Of a DNA stretch of 64,000 nt, positions 39,319-48,931 are shown one piece after another. Source of the stretch: Leisingera sp. ANG59 (GTDB taxonomy: Bacteria; Pseudomonadota; Alphaproteobacteria; Rhodobacterales; Rhodobacteraceae). The position numbers and the translations under genes were made by a program. Position 1 is the first letter of the stretch; each line of letters begins with the position of its first letter. The notes under the pieces were generated by a model. That model saw only the letters and a program-made list of their open reading frames with translations, was not told the DNA's origin and did not search any database. The stretch is from assembly GCF_013317235.1 (NCBI RefSeq), contig NZ_WLCM01000008.1, positions 79,711 to 143,710 of the forward strand, in the 5' to 3' direction.

Positions 39319-40851
39319 TCACAGCGGAATGTTGTCGTGCTTTTTCCACGGGTTTTTCAGCTGCTTGCCCCGCAGGGAGGCAAAGGCGCGGCTGACCCGT
39401 TTGCGGGTGGACTGGGGCATGATCACCTCGTCGATGAAGCCGCGTTCAGCCGCCACGAAGGGGTTGGCAAACCGGTCTTCGTAGTCCGCTGTGTGGGCCG
39501 CGATCTTGTCCGCATCGCCAAGGTCGGCGCGGTGGATGATCTCGGTGGCACCCTTGGCGCCCATCACCGCGATCTCAGCTGTCGGCCAGGCGTAGTTGAA
39601 GTCGCCGCGCAGATGTTTGGAGGCCATCACGTCATAGGCGCCGCCATAGGCCTTGCGGGTGATCACGGTGACCTTGGGCACGGTGGCTTCGCCATAGGCA
39701 AACAGCAGTTTTGCGCCGTGCTTGATGACGCCGCCGTATTCCTGGGAGGTGCCCGGCAGGAAGCCCGGCACGTCGACGAAGGTCAGGATCGGGATCTCGA
39801 AACAGTCGCAGAAGCGCACGAAGCGGGCGGCCTTGCGGCTGGAGTCGATGTCGAGGCAGCCTGCCAGCACCATCGGCTGGTTGGCGACGACGCCGACGGT
39901 CTGGCCTTCGAGGCGGATGAAGCCGGTGATGATGTTCTTGGCGAAATCCTCCTGGATCTCGTAGAAGTCACCCTCATCCGCGACCTTGGTGATCAGCTCC
40001 TTCATGTCGTAGGGGCTGTTGGGGTTTTCCGGGATCAGGGTGTCCAGGCTTTCCTCGATCCGGCCGGGCTGGTCGAAGAACGGGCGCACCGGCGGCTTTT
40101 CGCGGTTGTTGAGCGGCAGGAAGTCGACCAGGCGGCGGACTTCTGCGAGGGCTTCCACATCGTTTTCAAAGGCGCCGTCGGCAACCGAGGATTTGCGGGT
40201 GTGGGTGGAGGCGCCGCCCAACTCCTCAGCCGTCACCACCTCGTTGGTCACGGTTTTCACCACGTCCGGGCCGGTCACGAACATATAGGAGGTGTCCTTG
40301 ACCATGAAGATGAAGTCGGTCATCGCGGGCGAATAGACCGCGCCGCCGGCGCAGGGACCCATGATGACGGAGATCTGCGGGATCACGCCGGAGGCCATGA
40401 TGTTGCGCTGGAAAATCTCGGCGTAGCCGGCCAGCGCGTCGACGCCTTCCTGGATGCGGGCGCCGCCGGAATCGTTGATGCCGATCACCGGCGCGCCGTT
40501 CTGCACCGCCATATCCATGATCTTGCAGATCTTCTGGGCATGGGTGGCAGAGACCGAACCGCCGAGCACGGTGAAGTCCTGAGAGAAGACATAGACCTGG
40601 CGGCCGTTGATGGTGCCCCAGCCGGTGACCACGCCGTCGCCGGCCGGCTTGTTGTCTTCCATGCCGAAATCGGTGCAGCGGTGGGCAATGAACATGTCGA
40701 ACTCTTCGAAGCTGCCCTCGTCCAGCAGCAGTTCGATCCGTTCGCGGGCCGTCAGCTTGCCGCGGCCGTGCTGTGCGTCGATGCGGCGCTGGCCGCCGCC
40801 CAGCCGCGCGTCCTGGCGGCGGTCTTCCAGCTCGGAAAGGATATCTTTCAT
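39319..40851 (-). CDS. pccB: Propionyl-CoA carboxylase, beta (carboxyltransferase) subunit
   Basis: 510 residues, a typical acyl-CoA carboxyltransferase. [28 protein letters not shown] leads to [20 protein letters not shown], then the two crotonase-like halves ([43 protein letters not shown]..). It transfers CO2 from biotin on PccA to propionyl-CoA. A PccR-type operator lies 74-91 bases upstream of its ATG. Confidence 0.96.
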   Translation of the reverse strand: MKDILSELEDRRQDARLGGGQRRIDAQHGRGKLTARERIELLLDEGSFEEFDMFIAHRCTDFGMEDNKPAGDGVVTGWGTINGRQVYVFSQDFTVLGGSVSATHAQKICKIMDMAVQNGAPVIGINDSGGARIQEGVDALAGYAEIFQRNIMASGVIPQISVIMGPCAGGAVYSPAMTDFIFMVKDTSYMFVTGPDVVKTVTNEVVTAEELGGASTHTRKSSVADGAFENDVEALAEVRRLVDFLPLNNREKPPVRPFFDQPGRIEESLDTLIPENPNSPYDMKELITKVADEGDFYEIQEDFAKNIITGFIRLEGQTVGVVANQPMVLAGCLDIDSSRKAARFVRFCDCFEIPILTFVDVPGFLPGTSQEYGGVIKHGAKLLFAYGEATVPKVTVITRKAYGGAYDVMASKHLRGDFNYAWPTAEIAVMGAKGATEIIHRADLGDADKIAAHTADYEDRFANPFVAAERGFIDEVIMPQSTRKRVSRAFASLRGKQLKNPWKKHDNIPL

Positions 40852-40924
40852 GGCACATGTCCCCTGTCAGTTTCAGCGCGACCATATATTGCGCCGCGAC
40901 AAAGCCAAAGGACATTATCGCAAA

Positions 40925-40942
40925 TTTGCAAACCGTTTGCAT
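40925..40942. promoter_or_regulatory. Candidate PccR operator upstream of pccB
   Basis: TTTGCAAACCGTTTGCAT holds two TTTGCAA-like half-sites as direct repeats with a 4-base spacer. From memory, PccR/ScfR proteins of Rhodobacter sphaeroides bind TTTGCAA-type repeats ahead of pccB. The regulator gene itself lies at 47512. Confidence 0.65.
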
Positions 40943-41075
40943 ACGCAGGAAGCAAAGTTGAAAATTAGCAAACCCCCATGTATTCCCCAAGGCAGGGAAA
41001 AAGTCCGGTGACTTTCCCGCCACTCGCCTCTAAGCGAAGCGCCATAAAAGAAAAAACACTCAAGGGGCTTTGAAT

Positions 41076-41654
41076 ATGGCTTTCTTTAACCGGCGCAGCT
41101 TCCTTGCGCTTGCTTCTGCAGCTCTGCTTGCCGCATGTGAAGAGCACACCGCTCTGGTCGACCCGACTGTCAGCTCGAACATCAACGTCGTCGACGTACA
41201 AATCAACCCGGGCTCCCTGCCCCTGAAGGAAGACGGAACCGTGCGGACCGGCCGGGAGTACACGCTCTCTGAAACGCAGTTCATTCAGCAGCTTGACGCG
41301 GCACTGACGCGCCAGATTCAGGCCCGCGGCATGAACGGCGGCACCAAAGCCGTTCTGTCTGTCACGCCAACAAAGCTGGCACTGGTTTCCCCTGGGCAAT
41401 CCTTCGTGGTCGGCGGCCGCAGCCAGATTGAAGGCATTGTGACCCTCAAGACCACCCAAGGCGAAACCCTTGTGGCTCCCGTCACGGTCAAGGGCTTCAC
41501 CGACGAACTGCGTGCGGGCGGCCTGATCGGCGCGATGACCACCCCCTCCGCGTCGGAAGATTACCGCCGCACGCTGGACGGCTTTGCAAACAATGTGAGC
41601 CGCAAGCTGTTCGAAAACCTGACCGTCGGCATTGGCGGCACGGTCATCAACTGA
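41076..41654 (+). CDS. Envelope lipoprotein, divergent from pccB
   Basis: 192 residues. MAFFNRRSFLALASAALLAAC: a Tat-like RRSF start and a lipobox at Cys21. The mature part has TVSSNINVVDVQINPGS, then TEQFIQQLDAALTRQIQ-type helix and VVGGRSQIEGIVTLKTTQGETL beta strands. Shares 200 bases of promoter region with pccB. It is convergent with the toxin-cassette gene at 41682. No family recognised. Confidence 0.75.
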   Translation: MAFFNRRSFLALASAALLAACEEHTALVDPTVSSNINVVDVQINPGSLPLKEDGTVRTGREYTLSETQFIQQLDAALTRQIQARGMNGGTKAVLSVTPTKLALVSPGQSFVVGGRSQIEGIVTLKTTQGETLVAPVTVKGFTDELRAGGLIGAMTTPSASEDYRRTLDGFANNVSRKLFENLTVGIGGTVIN

Positions 41655-41681
41655 CCAGACACGTAAAGCCGGGCCGCCGCA

Positions 41682-42890
41682 TCAGGCGGCCTTGGCAATC
41701 CCGGCGATCTGGCGCAGGGCGTTGCCCAGCGGCGCCCGGACGGGGGCGGAGATGCCAAAGGGGTTTTCCTCCACTAGGGCAATCACCGGATCACCCTTGA
41801 GAAACTTGCCGTAGGCCGCAACCTGCGCCAGTAGCGCCTGAGCGGCTGTCTTGCGGGCCTCGCCGGTGGCGGACTTCATTTCGAACAGAGCCTTCATCAG
41901 CGCGGTCTGGTTGCCGTCGGTGGCGCCCGCCAGGCCGGCATCGGCGATTTGTGCCAGTACCGGGTGGTTCTGGGACCGCAGGGCAGCCTGCAGCTCGGAG
42001 ATGCCGCGGTCCGCCTCTTCCTTGGCGGCCTGCCAGATTGCCATCACATCCTCTTGCGGCGCCTCAACATCTGCCGGTGCGTCAAGGGCCTGCGCAAGCG
42101 CTTTCAGCCCAGCCGCTGCCTCACTCAGCGCACCGGATTTCAGCTGCGCGGCAATCTCCCTGGCCTTGGCAGCCAAAGGTGCTGCCTGGTCCGACGGCAG
42201 GGTTTTGATCCTGGCGGCCTGTTCGTTAAGAAGCTTGCCGAGGCGGCCTGCCTGCTGCTGATCGGCCGAGGGTTTTGCAGACTGCCCCTGAAGTTTGGCC
42301 AGCGCCGCCTCCAGCCGGGTCAGGCGGACGGCGCAGCCATCATGGTCGCCCTGCCCCAGGAGCTTGGCGCTGGCCTTCACCTCCGGCGCGAGCTTACCAG
42401 CAAGGTCCGGGCTGCCCAGCGCCTTGACCGCTTCCGCCGCGGCGGCGATGCGCTGCTTCAAGGCGGCGGCAGTGCCGTCATCCGCCTGTGCCGGTGCGGT
42501 GGCTTCCTGATCTTCGGCGTCGTCATCCGGCAAGGTTTCCTCGTCGATGATGCTGCCGTCTGGACCGAGGAGGACAGGTTTGAACTTGACCATGCCTTCC
42601 TTCATGAACCGCTTCTTCAGCTGTTTGACGATACCCTTCAGCGGTTTTTCGGGCTGCAGGAAGACCTCGTTCTCCTCCACCCGCAGGGTGCCGAAGCAGG
42701 TTTTCTTGATGCCTGGAATCTTCTTCAGGTCTCCGCGCAGCACCTTGCCGGGCTTGCGCAGGTCGATCATCAGCCCGCAGGTTTCCGGCTTGGCCCCCAG
42801 GCCAAAGGCGAAGGGCAGCTCCTTGCCGGACGCCTTGGATTTCTTGATGAGTTTCAGGACGGCATCGGTGTCAAAAGCCTGGTCGGACAT
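41682..42890 (-). CDS. Third gene of candidate effector cassette: two-domain helical protein
   Basis: 402 residues. The first 110 form a compact domain (LPFAFGLGAKPETCGLMIDLRKPGKVLRG, then FGTLRVEENEVFLQPEKPLKG and a basic KQLKKRFMKEGMVKFKPVLL). An acidic linker (PDDDAEDQEATAPAQADDG) leads to a long all-helical Ala/Leu-rich part, and a C-terminal block (MAIWQAAKEEADRGISELQAALRSQ and VIALVEENPFGISAPVRAPLG). I recall similar proteins only as unnamed hypotheticals. It starts 9 bases after the 125-aa gene, so it belongs to the same operon. Confidence 0.75.
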   Translation of the reverse strand: MSDQAFDTDAVLKLIKKSKASGKELPFAFGLGAKPETCGLMIDLRKPGKVLRGDLKKIPGIKKTCFGTLRVEENEVFLQPEKPLKGIVKQLKKRFMKEGMVKFKPVLLGPDGSIIDEETLPDDDAEDQEATAPAQADDGTAAALKQRIAAAAEAVKALGSPDLAGKLAPEVKASAKLLGQGDHDGCAVRLTRLEAALAKLQGQSAKPSADQQQAGRLGKLLNEQAARIKTLPSDQAAPLAAKAREIAAQLKSGALSEAAAGLKALAQALDAPADVEAPQEDVMAIWQAAKEEADRGISELQAALRSQNHPVLAQIADAGLAGATDGNQTALMKALFEMKSATGEARKTAAQALLAQVAAYGKFLKGDPVIALVEENPFGISAPVRAPLGNALRQIAGIAKAA

Positions 42891-42899
42891 TGCATTTCC

Positions 42900-43277
42900 T
42901 TAGGCGCCAGTGAAGGCGTCCCACTCCTCTGCGCTCATTTCAACAAACTCCAGATCGGCCTCGTCGCCGGGCTCTGACAGCGGCTGTCCGGGCCAGATCA
43001 TGCCGTATGCACGGCGGAACAGCGCCTCCAGCTCCGGGTCGGAAAACGGGTACTGCTGGCCTGCAAACTGGCCGATGCGCCCGTCCGGGGTGGCAATCAG
43101 CGCATCCAGCGCCAGGCGCAGCCAATCGAGGTTGCCCTCCTTATGGGCGCGTTTGTGCATGGCGCGGATGTCGGCATCGAATTGCGCCAGATCAGCCATC
43201 GGATCGGGCGCGTTCACTGCCCGCCCCATGGTCAGGAGCCGCGTGTAGCCTTCAATCAGTTCCTTGCGGATTTTCAT
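42900..43277 (-). CDS. Second gene of candidate effector cassette: possible immunity protein
   Basis: 125 residues, acidic at the C-terminus, soluble, no signal. Begins MKIRKELIEGYTRLLTMGRA and holds helical stretches (DADIRAMHKRAHKEGNLDWLRLALDALIA) and FAGQQYPFSDPELEALFRRAYGMIW. Its ATG overlaps the end of the 924-aa gene by 4 bases, the usual place for an immunity gene after a toxin. No known Imm family was recognised, so the role is inferred from position and size. Confidence 0.7.
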   Translation of the reverse strand: MKIRKELIEGYTRLLTMGRAVNAPDPMADLAQFDADIRAMHKRAHKEGNLDWLRLALDALIATPDGRIGQFAGQQYPFSDPELEALFRRAYGMIWPGQPLSEPGDEADLEFVEMSAEEWDAFTGA

Positions 43278-46048
43278 GGGATCATGTTCCCCGGATTGCC
43301 ATTGGTGTAGGTCTTGGTTTCATTGTCCCAGCCATCAGCGACCGGGTATTGCTGCATCATCACCCAGCGGCCCCTGATCCTGGCCGGCGGGGCGCCGTGG
43401 CGGGCCGTGTATTTCGCGACGTAATCGGCGTTATCCTGTGCCTTTTCCTGCGGATGGTCCGTCCCCGGATCGGGATGGTCCGTGGTTTCGGCAGGCAGCT
43501 TCTCCGGCTCCCAGATGAAGTTCACATAGGCGCGGGTCAGCCCCTCGATCTCCTCGAAGGTTTCATAGGTCTTGTCGGGGATCGGCTCGCCGCTGTCATC
43601 CAAGCGCACATGCTTCTTGTGGCCAATGTAGGCCTTGTCGATCGGGCGGCCGTGCTCGACGGTGAAATCGGCGTTTTCGTCCGGGTCGGTCAGCGGGTCG
43701 CCGGTGAAGGTCATTTCCGTCACCGTGATGTCAATGCCCTTGGCCAGAGCCGCCTGCGCGGCCAGTTCGCGCCCCGCAAGCCAATCCTGCGGACTGTGGA
43801 ACTTGGACGAGGCACCGGTATAGGAGCGCTCATCGTCCGAGTGCGCATTGGGCGGCTTGCCGGTCTTCAGGCGGGTAATCAGGTCCTCGTCGGTGACGTC
43901 CGGGCCGTGGCGGTCCAGCGAGTGGCCCGCATTGCTGTCCGCGCCATCCGCGGCCTCGCAATCCATCGCCACACTGGCGCAAAGCGCGCCGAGATCAGTG
44001 CGGATGCTGTCAAAATCAGTCTTAGCCTTGGCAAAGTCCGGCTTCTTGGCCTCCCCTTCTGCGGCGGCGATACGGACCTCGAAGGGATCCAGCTTGTCTG
44101 ATCCGGTGCCCGCGCGCTGCAGCGCCTTCAGGATGCCCTGAACCTGATAGCGGGCGGTGGCCATCGGCTTGGCCTGCTTCAGAAGCGTCAAGTGCGCATC
44201 GAGCAGCAGGAAGGCGTCGCTGAATTCGCCGTCATCATCAGCCCGGTCCGTGGCGGTTTTCAGCGAGGCATCCAGCGCGCTTTCAGCCTCAGCCAGCTTG
44301 AGGTATTTCTTGGTCCGGGTGTGCTCTTTTTGGACGTTGGCGAGCTTGGCGCGGTAGTCGGACATCGCCAGCACCAGATCCAGATAGTCGGTGCGGTTCA
44401 GCACACCCCGCAGATCCGCCGTGGCCTTGGCCGGATCGCCGCCGCGGGCGGTAAGTTCAGCCGCCTGGATCGCGCCCTCCAGCGTGCTGCGCAGGTTTGC
44501 CGGATCGACGGGCAGCGTGGACAGCAGGTCTTGGGCGGTCTGGCGCAGGGCAAGGTAATCCGGCATCAGCTGCAGTTTCTCCAGCGCGCCTGGCGCGGCG
44601 GCAACCGCCGCCGGATAGTTCCCCCCGGCCAGGGCATCGGTCACCGGCTTGTGGAAATTATACCCCTCAGCCGCCGGGTGCCGGCGCAGGATCGTGTCCA
44701 TTTCGCGGCGGCTGTCGGTGATGGCTTCCAGCTTGAACAGCTGATCGAGTTTTGCGTGATGCTGCGGCGCGCCGGCGTCCATGTCGAAATTGCCGGCCTC
44801 AGCCAGCACCCGATGCGCATCCCAGGTGGCGTTGAGGTCGCTCAGCTCCGGCTCCTTCAGCACCTGCTTCAGCGCGTCATAGCGTTTCTGCAGTGCCTTA
44901 AGGATCTGGGTCGAATAGCTCTGCCCCATGATCGCGGGATGCGCCTTGACCCAGGATTTCAGATCCTTGAGCGCCTTCTTGGGGTCATTGTCGCCGGCAG
45001 CGGCCTGTTTGGTCTGGGCGGCCAGCACGGCCTTGCGGAACTCGGCATCGGTCATCATCGACATGTCGAAGCCGCGCAGGAACTTGGCCAGCGCCGCGCG
45101 CTCCCTGGTGCCATAGGCGATGAGGGCGTTCAGCTTGGCCTCCGCCTCCGGGAACTTGCTGTCGGTATAGGCCAATTTCTTGGCGTCCTTCAGGTGATCG
45201 CGGAAATCCCTGGCATCACGCAGCTGGCTGCTGAGGATGTTCTGGCAGCGCTTGTGGTGATTGGCTTCGTAATCACACAGAAGGGCATCGAAGCTGACCG
45301 CGGCCGCCAGGTGGCCCTCGGTATCAAGGTTGCTTTTCCAGACCTCCAGCGCCGCCTTGGCACCATTGAAATCCCCCGTCTTCGAGAGCGCGGCCGCCGC
45401 CTCCATCTGCGCCGCGCGCGCCGTGGAGGCGGTTTCCTTGTCCGGATCCCCCATCGGCTTGATCAGCAGGAGCGTGGCACGGGTCCAGTTGTCGAAGAAA
45501 ACGCCATAGGCCTTGGCGCCGTCCGCCTTGGCGGAGATGTCCTTGGCCTGCGCCTCCACCGCTTCGAATTGAGTGTCGGAGACGGCGGCAGCCATGGCCT
45601 TTAGCGCGGTTTTGATCAGGGTTTCGAGATAGGTGAAGGCACCCTGGTCCAGGCTGTCGCGCTCCTTGGCGAATTTTTCCTCTGCCGCAGCGAGCGCGGC
45701 CTGCGCCTTCTCACGGGCGGCGGCAATTGCCAGCTGAGCAGTGATCTGGTCTTTCAGCTCCTGAATGCCGCTGTCGATCTGATCGAAGGCCTCCGCCGCG
45801 TCCGCGCTGAGGATTTGCTTTTTCAGCGCCTTGCGCCCGCCTGCCAGGCTGCGCCGGGCGCCGGAGCTGAGCGCAGCCGGAACGGTGATCTTGTTCAGTT
45901 CTGCCAGCGCCGCGGTGCGCCGCTCCTCCAGCGCCGCGCCGCCGGCGTCCGGCATGTCCGGCATCTCCCACGCCTTGGCGTCATAGAAACGTTCGGCCCA
46001 GAGCCGGATGGCAGGGTTGTTGGCAAGCGGATCGGGGGCATTGGCCAT
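43274..46048 (-). CDS. First gene of candidate effector cassette: 924-aa helical protein with a toxin-like C-terminus
   Basis: 924 residues. Residues 1-690 are almost entirely alpha-helical (long Ala/Lys/Leu/Glu-rich segments, few Gly or Pro), with no signal peptide or membrane helix. The C-terminal 220 residues differ: they begin NAGHSLDRHG (Gly708, His709, His714, Gly715) and PDVTDEDLITRLKTG, then ASSKFHSPQDWL. This resembles the start of several polymorphic-toxin C-terminal domains in which a GHxxxRH(G/V) motif precedes a DLLxRL helix. It continues with an Asp-rich region and ends in a strand-like RAYVNFIWEPEKLP and RGRWVMMQQYPVADG. GAGGTG precedes ATG 46048. Confidence 0.8.
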   Translation of the reverse strand: MANAPDPLANNPAIRLWAERFYDAKAWEMPDMPDAGGAALEERRTAALAELNKITVPAALSSGARRSLAGGRKALKKQILSADAAEAFDQIDSGIQELKDQITAQLAIAAAREKAQAALAAAEEKFAKERDSLDQGAFTYLETLIKTALKAMAAAVSDTQFEAVEAQAKDISAKADGAKAYGVFFDNWTRATLLLIKPMGDPDKETASTARAAQMEAAAALSKTGDFNGAKAALEVWKSNLDTEGHLAAAVSFDALLCDYEANHHKRCQNILSSQLRDARDFRDHLKDAKKLAYTDSKFPEAEAKLNALIAYGTRERAALAKFLRGFDMSMMTDAEFRKAVLAAQTKQAAAGDNDPKKALKDLKSWVKAHPAIMGQSYSTQILKALQKRYDALKQVLKEPELSDLNATWDAHRVLAEAGNFDMDAGAPQHHAKLDQLFKLEAITDSRREMDTILRRHPAAEGYNFHKPVTDALAGGNYPAAVAAAPGALEKLQLMPDYLALRQTAQDLLSTLPVDPANLRSTLEGAIQAAELTARGGDPAKATADLRGVLNRTDYLDLVLAMSDYRAKLANVQKEHTRTKKYLKLAEAESALDASLKTATDRADDDGEFSDAFLLLDAHLTLLKQAKPMATARYQVQGILKALQRAGTGSDKLDPFEVRIAAAEGEAKKPDFAKAKTDFDSIRTDLGALCASVAMDCEAADGADSNAGHSLDRHGPDVTDEDLITRLKTGKPPNAHSDDERSYTGASSKFHSPQDWLAGRELAAQAALAKGIDITVTEMTFTGDPLTDPDENADFTVEHGRPIDKAYIGHKKHVRLDDSGEPIPDKTYETFEEIEGLTRAYVNFIWEPEKLPAETTDHPDPGTDHPQEKAQDNADYVAKYTARHGAPPARIRGRWVMMQQYPVADGWDNETKTYTNGNPGNMIP

Positions 46049-46224
46049 GGATCACCTCGGCAGCAAATAAGACGGGACTGAAAAACAAGAAAAAATGCAG
46101 TTCTGCCCCAGCATAGGCGGCGCATTGTTTTGCAGGCAAGAGTCTTCTGACGCGGCGTCACACCTGTGCACCGCTGCACATGCGGCAGATGGACAACCCC
46201 GGCCGACTGCTCTAACCGGATGGT

Positions 46225-47436
46225 ATGTCCACATATGATACCCGGGCCCCGGGCCAGCGGACGCCTCCGCGCATCTTCACCCTGATCCTGCTGGCAGGCC
46301 TGTCGGCGCTTGGCATGAACCTGCATCTGCCGTCGCTGGCGGGGATGGCAGAGTATTACGCGGTCGACTACCGGGTAATGCAGCTGTCGGTGGCGCTGTA
46401 CTTGGCGGGCAATGCGGTGGTGCAGATCTTTGTCGGGCCGGTTTCCGACCAGATGGGGCGGCGGCCGGTGATCCTGGGCAGCATCGTGCTGTTCCTGCTG
46501 GCCACGCTGGGCTGCATCTATGCGCCGACGGCGGAGCTGTTCCTGATGTTCCGGGTGGCGCAGACAGCGGTGGCCGCAACCATGGTGCTGAGCCGCGCCG
46601 CGGTGCGCGACATGTATGACACCAACGAGGCCGCCAGCATGATCGGCTATGTCACCATGGGCATGGCGGTGGTGCCGATGATCGGCCCGGCAATCGGCGG
46701 CTTCCTGGACCAGTGGATGGGCTGGACCGCCAACTTCTGGCTGCTGTTCCTGGTCGGCGCAGCGACGCTGCTGATCACCTTCACCGATTTCGGCGAGACC
46801 GCGCACAAGAGCGGCAAGACGCTGGTGGCGCAGTTCCGCGAATACCCGGAGCTGTTGAGTTCGCCGCGCTTCTGGGGCTACTCGCTGTCGTCCGGCCTGG
46901 CCTCCGGCGCCTTCTTTGCCTATCTGGGCGGCGCGCCTTTTGTCGGCACCGAGGTCTATGGCCTGAGCACCGCAGAGCTGGGGGTCTGGTTCTCCGCGCC
47001 TGCGGTGGGGTATTTTGCCGGCAACTTCGTCTCCGGCCGCTATTCCACCCGGCTGGGGGTCAACCGCATGGTGCTGTGGGGCTGCATCATCAATGGCGGC
47101 GGGGTGCTGCTGTCGCTGCTGATCGCAATGGCGGGCGCGGACAGCGTGATCACCTTCTTCGGCCTGATGTGCTTTGTCGGGCTGGGCAACGGCATGGCGA
47201 TCCCCAATGCCACCGCAGGCGCGATTTCGGTGCGGCCGCATCTGGCGGGCACCGCCTCCGGCCTCAGCGGCGCCATCATGATCGGCGCGGGCGCCGCGCT
47301 CAGCGCCTTTGCGGGGATGCTGCTGGTGCCAGGGTCCACCGCGGTGCCGCTGCTGGCGATCATGTTCGGCACCGCCACGTGCGGGCTGGTGGCGATCCTG
47401 CTGGTGGTCTGGCGGGAGCGGCAGATCCGCGCATAA
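46225..47436 (+). CDS. Bcr/CflA-type MFS multidrug efflux transporter
   Basis: 403 residues with 12 predicted helices. FVGPVSDQMGRRPVIL is the MFS loop 2-3 motif, and RAAVRDMYDTNEAAS with GMAVVPMIGPAIGGFLDQ in helix 5 is the drug:H+ antiporter motif C seen in Bcr/CflA proteins. It would export drugs or metabolites. It is divergent from the effector cassette, sharing a 176-base promoter region. Confidence 0.88.
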   Translation: MSTYDTRAPGQRTPPRIFTLILLAGLSALGMNLHLPSLAGMAEYYAVDYRVMQLSVALYLAGNAVVQIFVGPVSDQMGRRPVILGSIVLFLLATLGCIYAPTAELFLMFRVAQTAVAATMVLSRAAVRDMYDTNEAASMIGYVTMGMAVVPMIGPAIGGFLDQWMGWTANFWLLFLVGAATLLITFTDFGETAHKSGKTLVAQFREYPELLSSPRFWGYSLSSGLASGAFFAYLGGAPFVGTEVYGLSTAELGVWFSAPAVGYFAGNFVSGRYSTRLGVNRMVLWGCIINGGGVLLSLLIAMAGADSVITFFGLMCFVGLGNGMAIPNATAGAISVRPHLAGTASGLSGAIMIGAGAALSAFAGMLLVPGSTAVPLLAIMFGTATCGLVAILLVVWRERQIRA

Positions 47437-47460
47437 GCCCCGCCACAAGCTTGCGGGGCA

Positions 47461-47504
47461 GCCTTTGCAATTATACGCTTCGCAGGAATTGAATTTGCAA
47501 AGGC
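47461..47504. promoter_or_regulatory. Candidate autoregulatory operator of the ScfR/PccR gene
   Basis: GCCTTTGCAA (47461-47470) and TTGCAAAGGC (47495-47504) are a perfect 10-bp inverted repeat, with a further TTCGCAG in between. The right arm ends 7 bases before the ATG and overlaps the ribosome site. The TTTGCAA core is the same as in the pccB operator. Confidence 0.6.
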
Positions 47505-47511
47505 ATGCCCC

Positions 47512-48900
47512 ATGGCCACTCAGAAACTTTACGCCGGCGCCAAGCTGCGCGAGATGCGGCAGCGGCTGGAGCTGACGCAGAAGGATTTCGCCGCCAAGCT
47601 GGGCGTTTCCCTGCCCTATCTGAACCAGATGGAGAACAACAACCGCCCGGTGTCGACCACGGTGGTTCTGGCACTGGCGCAGGAATTCGGCATGGATGTG
47701 ACCGAGCTGAGCGCGGGCGACAGCGAGCGGCTGGTCAGTGACATGCGCGAGGCAATGGCGGACCCGGTGTTTGCCGATGACGCACCGCCGCTGGCGGACC
47801 TGCGGCTGACGGCGTCGAACGCCCCGGCGCTGGCGCGGGCGTTTCTGGCGCTGCACCGGGCCTACCGGCAGACCCATGAGCGGCTTGCCTCGCTGGATGA
47901 GGCGCTGGGGCGGGAGGATGCGCGCATTCAGGCGAGCCCCTGGGAAGAGGTGCGCGATTTCTTCCATTACTGCGACAACTACATCGACGCGGTGGACCAT
48001 GCGGCCGAACGCTTCGCCGCCACCAATGACATCCGCGCTGCAGCGGTGGCCGAGCTGGAGCGCGGCGGCATCACCGTGCGGCAGACCGAGATGGAAGGTT
48101 TGCGCCACTATGATGCGGAGGCGCAGGTGCTGCATCTGTCGAACCGCTCCGCGCCGCAGACGCAGCTGTTCCAGATGCTGCTGCAGGTGGCGCTTTTGCG
48201 GCAGAACACCTTGCTGGAAGCGACCCTCGATTTTGCAAAGTTCCAGAGCGAGGAAGCCCGCGCCATCGCCAAGATCGGCCTGGCCAACTACTTCGCGGGC
48301 GCGGCGCTGATGCCCTATACACGGTTCCTGGAAGCGGCGCAGGCCTGCCGCCACGACCTGGAGCTGCTGGCGATCCGCTTCGGCGCCTCGATCGAGCAGA
48401 TCGCGCACCGGCTGTCGACCATGCAGCGGCCCGGCGCCAAGGGGGTGCCGTTCTTCTTTGTGCGGGTGGATCAGGCGGGCACCATCACCAAGCGGCACTC
48501 GGCCACGCGGCTGCAGTTTGCCCGTTTCGGCGGCGCCTGCCCGCTGTGGAACGTGCACCGGGCGTTTGAGACCCCGGGACGCTTCCTGCGCCAGCTGGCG
48601 GAGACGCCGGACGGGGTGCGCTATATCTCGCTGGCGCGGGATGTGTCCAAGCCCGGCGGCTCCTTCGGCGCGCCGGTGCGGCGCTATGCGATTGCGCTGG
48701 GGTGCGAGGTGCGCCACGCGGACGCGCTGGTCTATGCCGACGGGTTGGATGTGAGCCAGGACAACGCTTATGAGCCGATCGGCATCTCCTGCCGGATCTG
48801 TGAGAGAAAGGACTGCCACCAGCGCTCGGTGCCGCCGCTGGAACGGCGGCTGACCATCAACACCGACCAGCGCGGCGTGCTGCCATATGAGGTAAGCTGA
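47512..48900 (+). CDS. pccR: Short-chain fatty acyl-CoA regulator, PccR type (ScfR family)
   Basis: 462 residues. An XRE helix-turn-helix at the N-terminus (KLREMRQRLELTQKDFAAKLGVSLPYLNQMEN) is followed by an ImmA/IrrE-like middle (HYCDNYIDAVDHAAERFA) and the C-terminal ScfR DUF2083 domain with paired cysteines (ISCRICERKDCHQRSVPP). Family members sense acyl-CoAs; PccR of Rhodobacter controls propionyl-CoA carboxylase. The pccB operator and the operator at its own start support that role here, although pccB lies 6.7 kb away. Confidence 0.88.
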   Translation: MATQKLYAGAKLREMRQRLELTQKDFAAKLGVSLPYLNQMENNNRPVSTTVVLALAQEFGMDVTELSAGDSERLVSDMREAMADPVFADDAPPLADLRLTASNAPALARAFLALHRAYRQTHERLASLDEALGREDARIQASPWEEVRDFFHYCDNYIDAVDHAAERFAATNDIRAAAVAELERGGITVRQTEMEGLRHYDAEAQVLHLSNRSAPQTQLFQMLLQVALLRQNTLLEATLDFAKFQSEEARAIAKIGLANYFAGAALMPYTRFLEAAQACRHDLELLAIRFGASIEQIAHRLSTMQRPGAKGVPFFFVRVDQAGTITKRHSATRLQFARFGGACPLWNVHRAFETPGRFLRQLAETPDGVRYISLARDVSKPGGSFGAPVRRYAIALGCEVRHADALVYADGLDVSQDNAYEPIGISCRICERKDCHQRSVPPLERRLTINTDQRGVLPYEVS

Positions 48901-48931
48901 GGCTGCCGTGCCGCAGAGCGGAGCGCTGCAA

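Noticed and set aside
45895-48819. A very long open frame on the minus strand (974 codons) opposite the MFS gene, the regulator and the start of the 924-aa gene
   Set aside because: It is antisense to three convincing genes and its protein is Arg/His/Gln/Pro-rich, as expected from the reverse of GC-rich codons. No start site or conserved motif.
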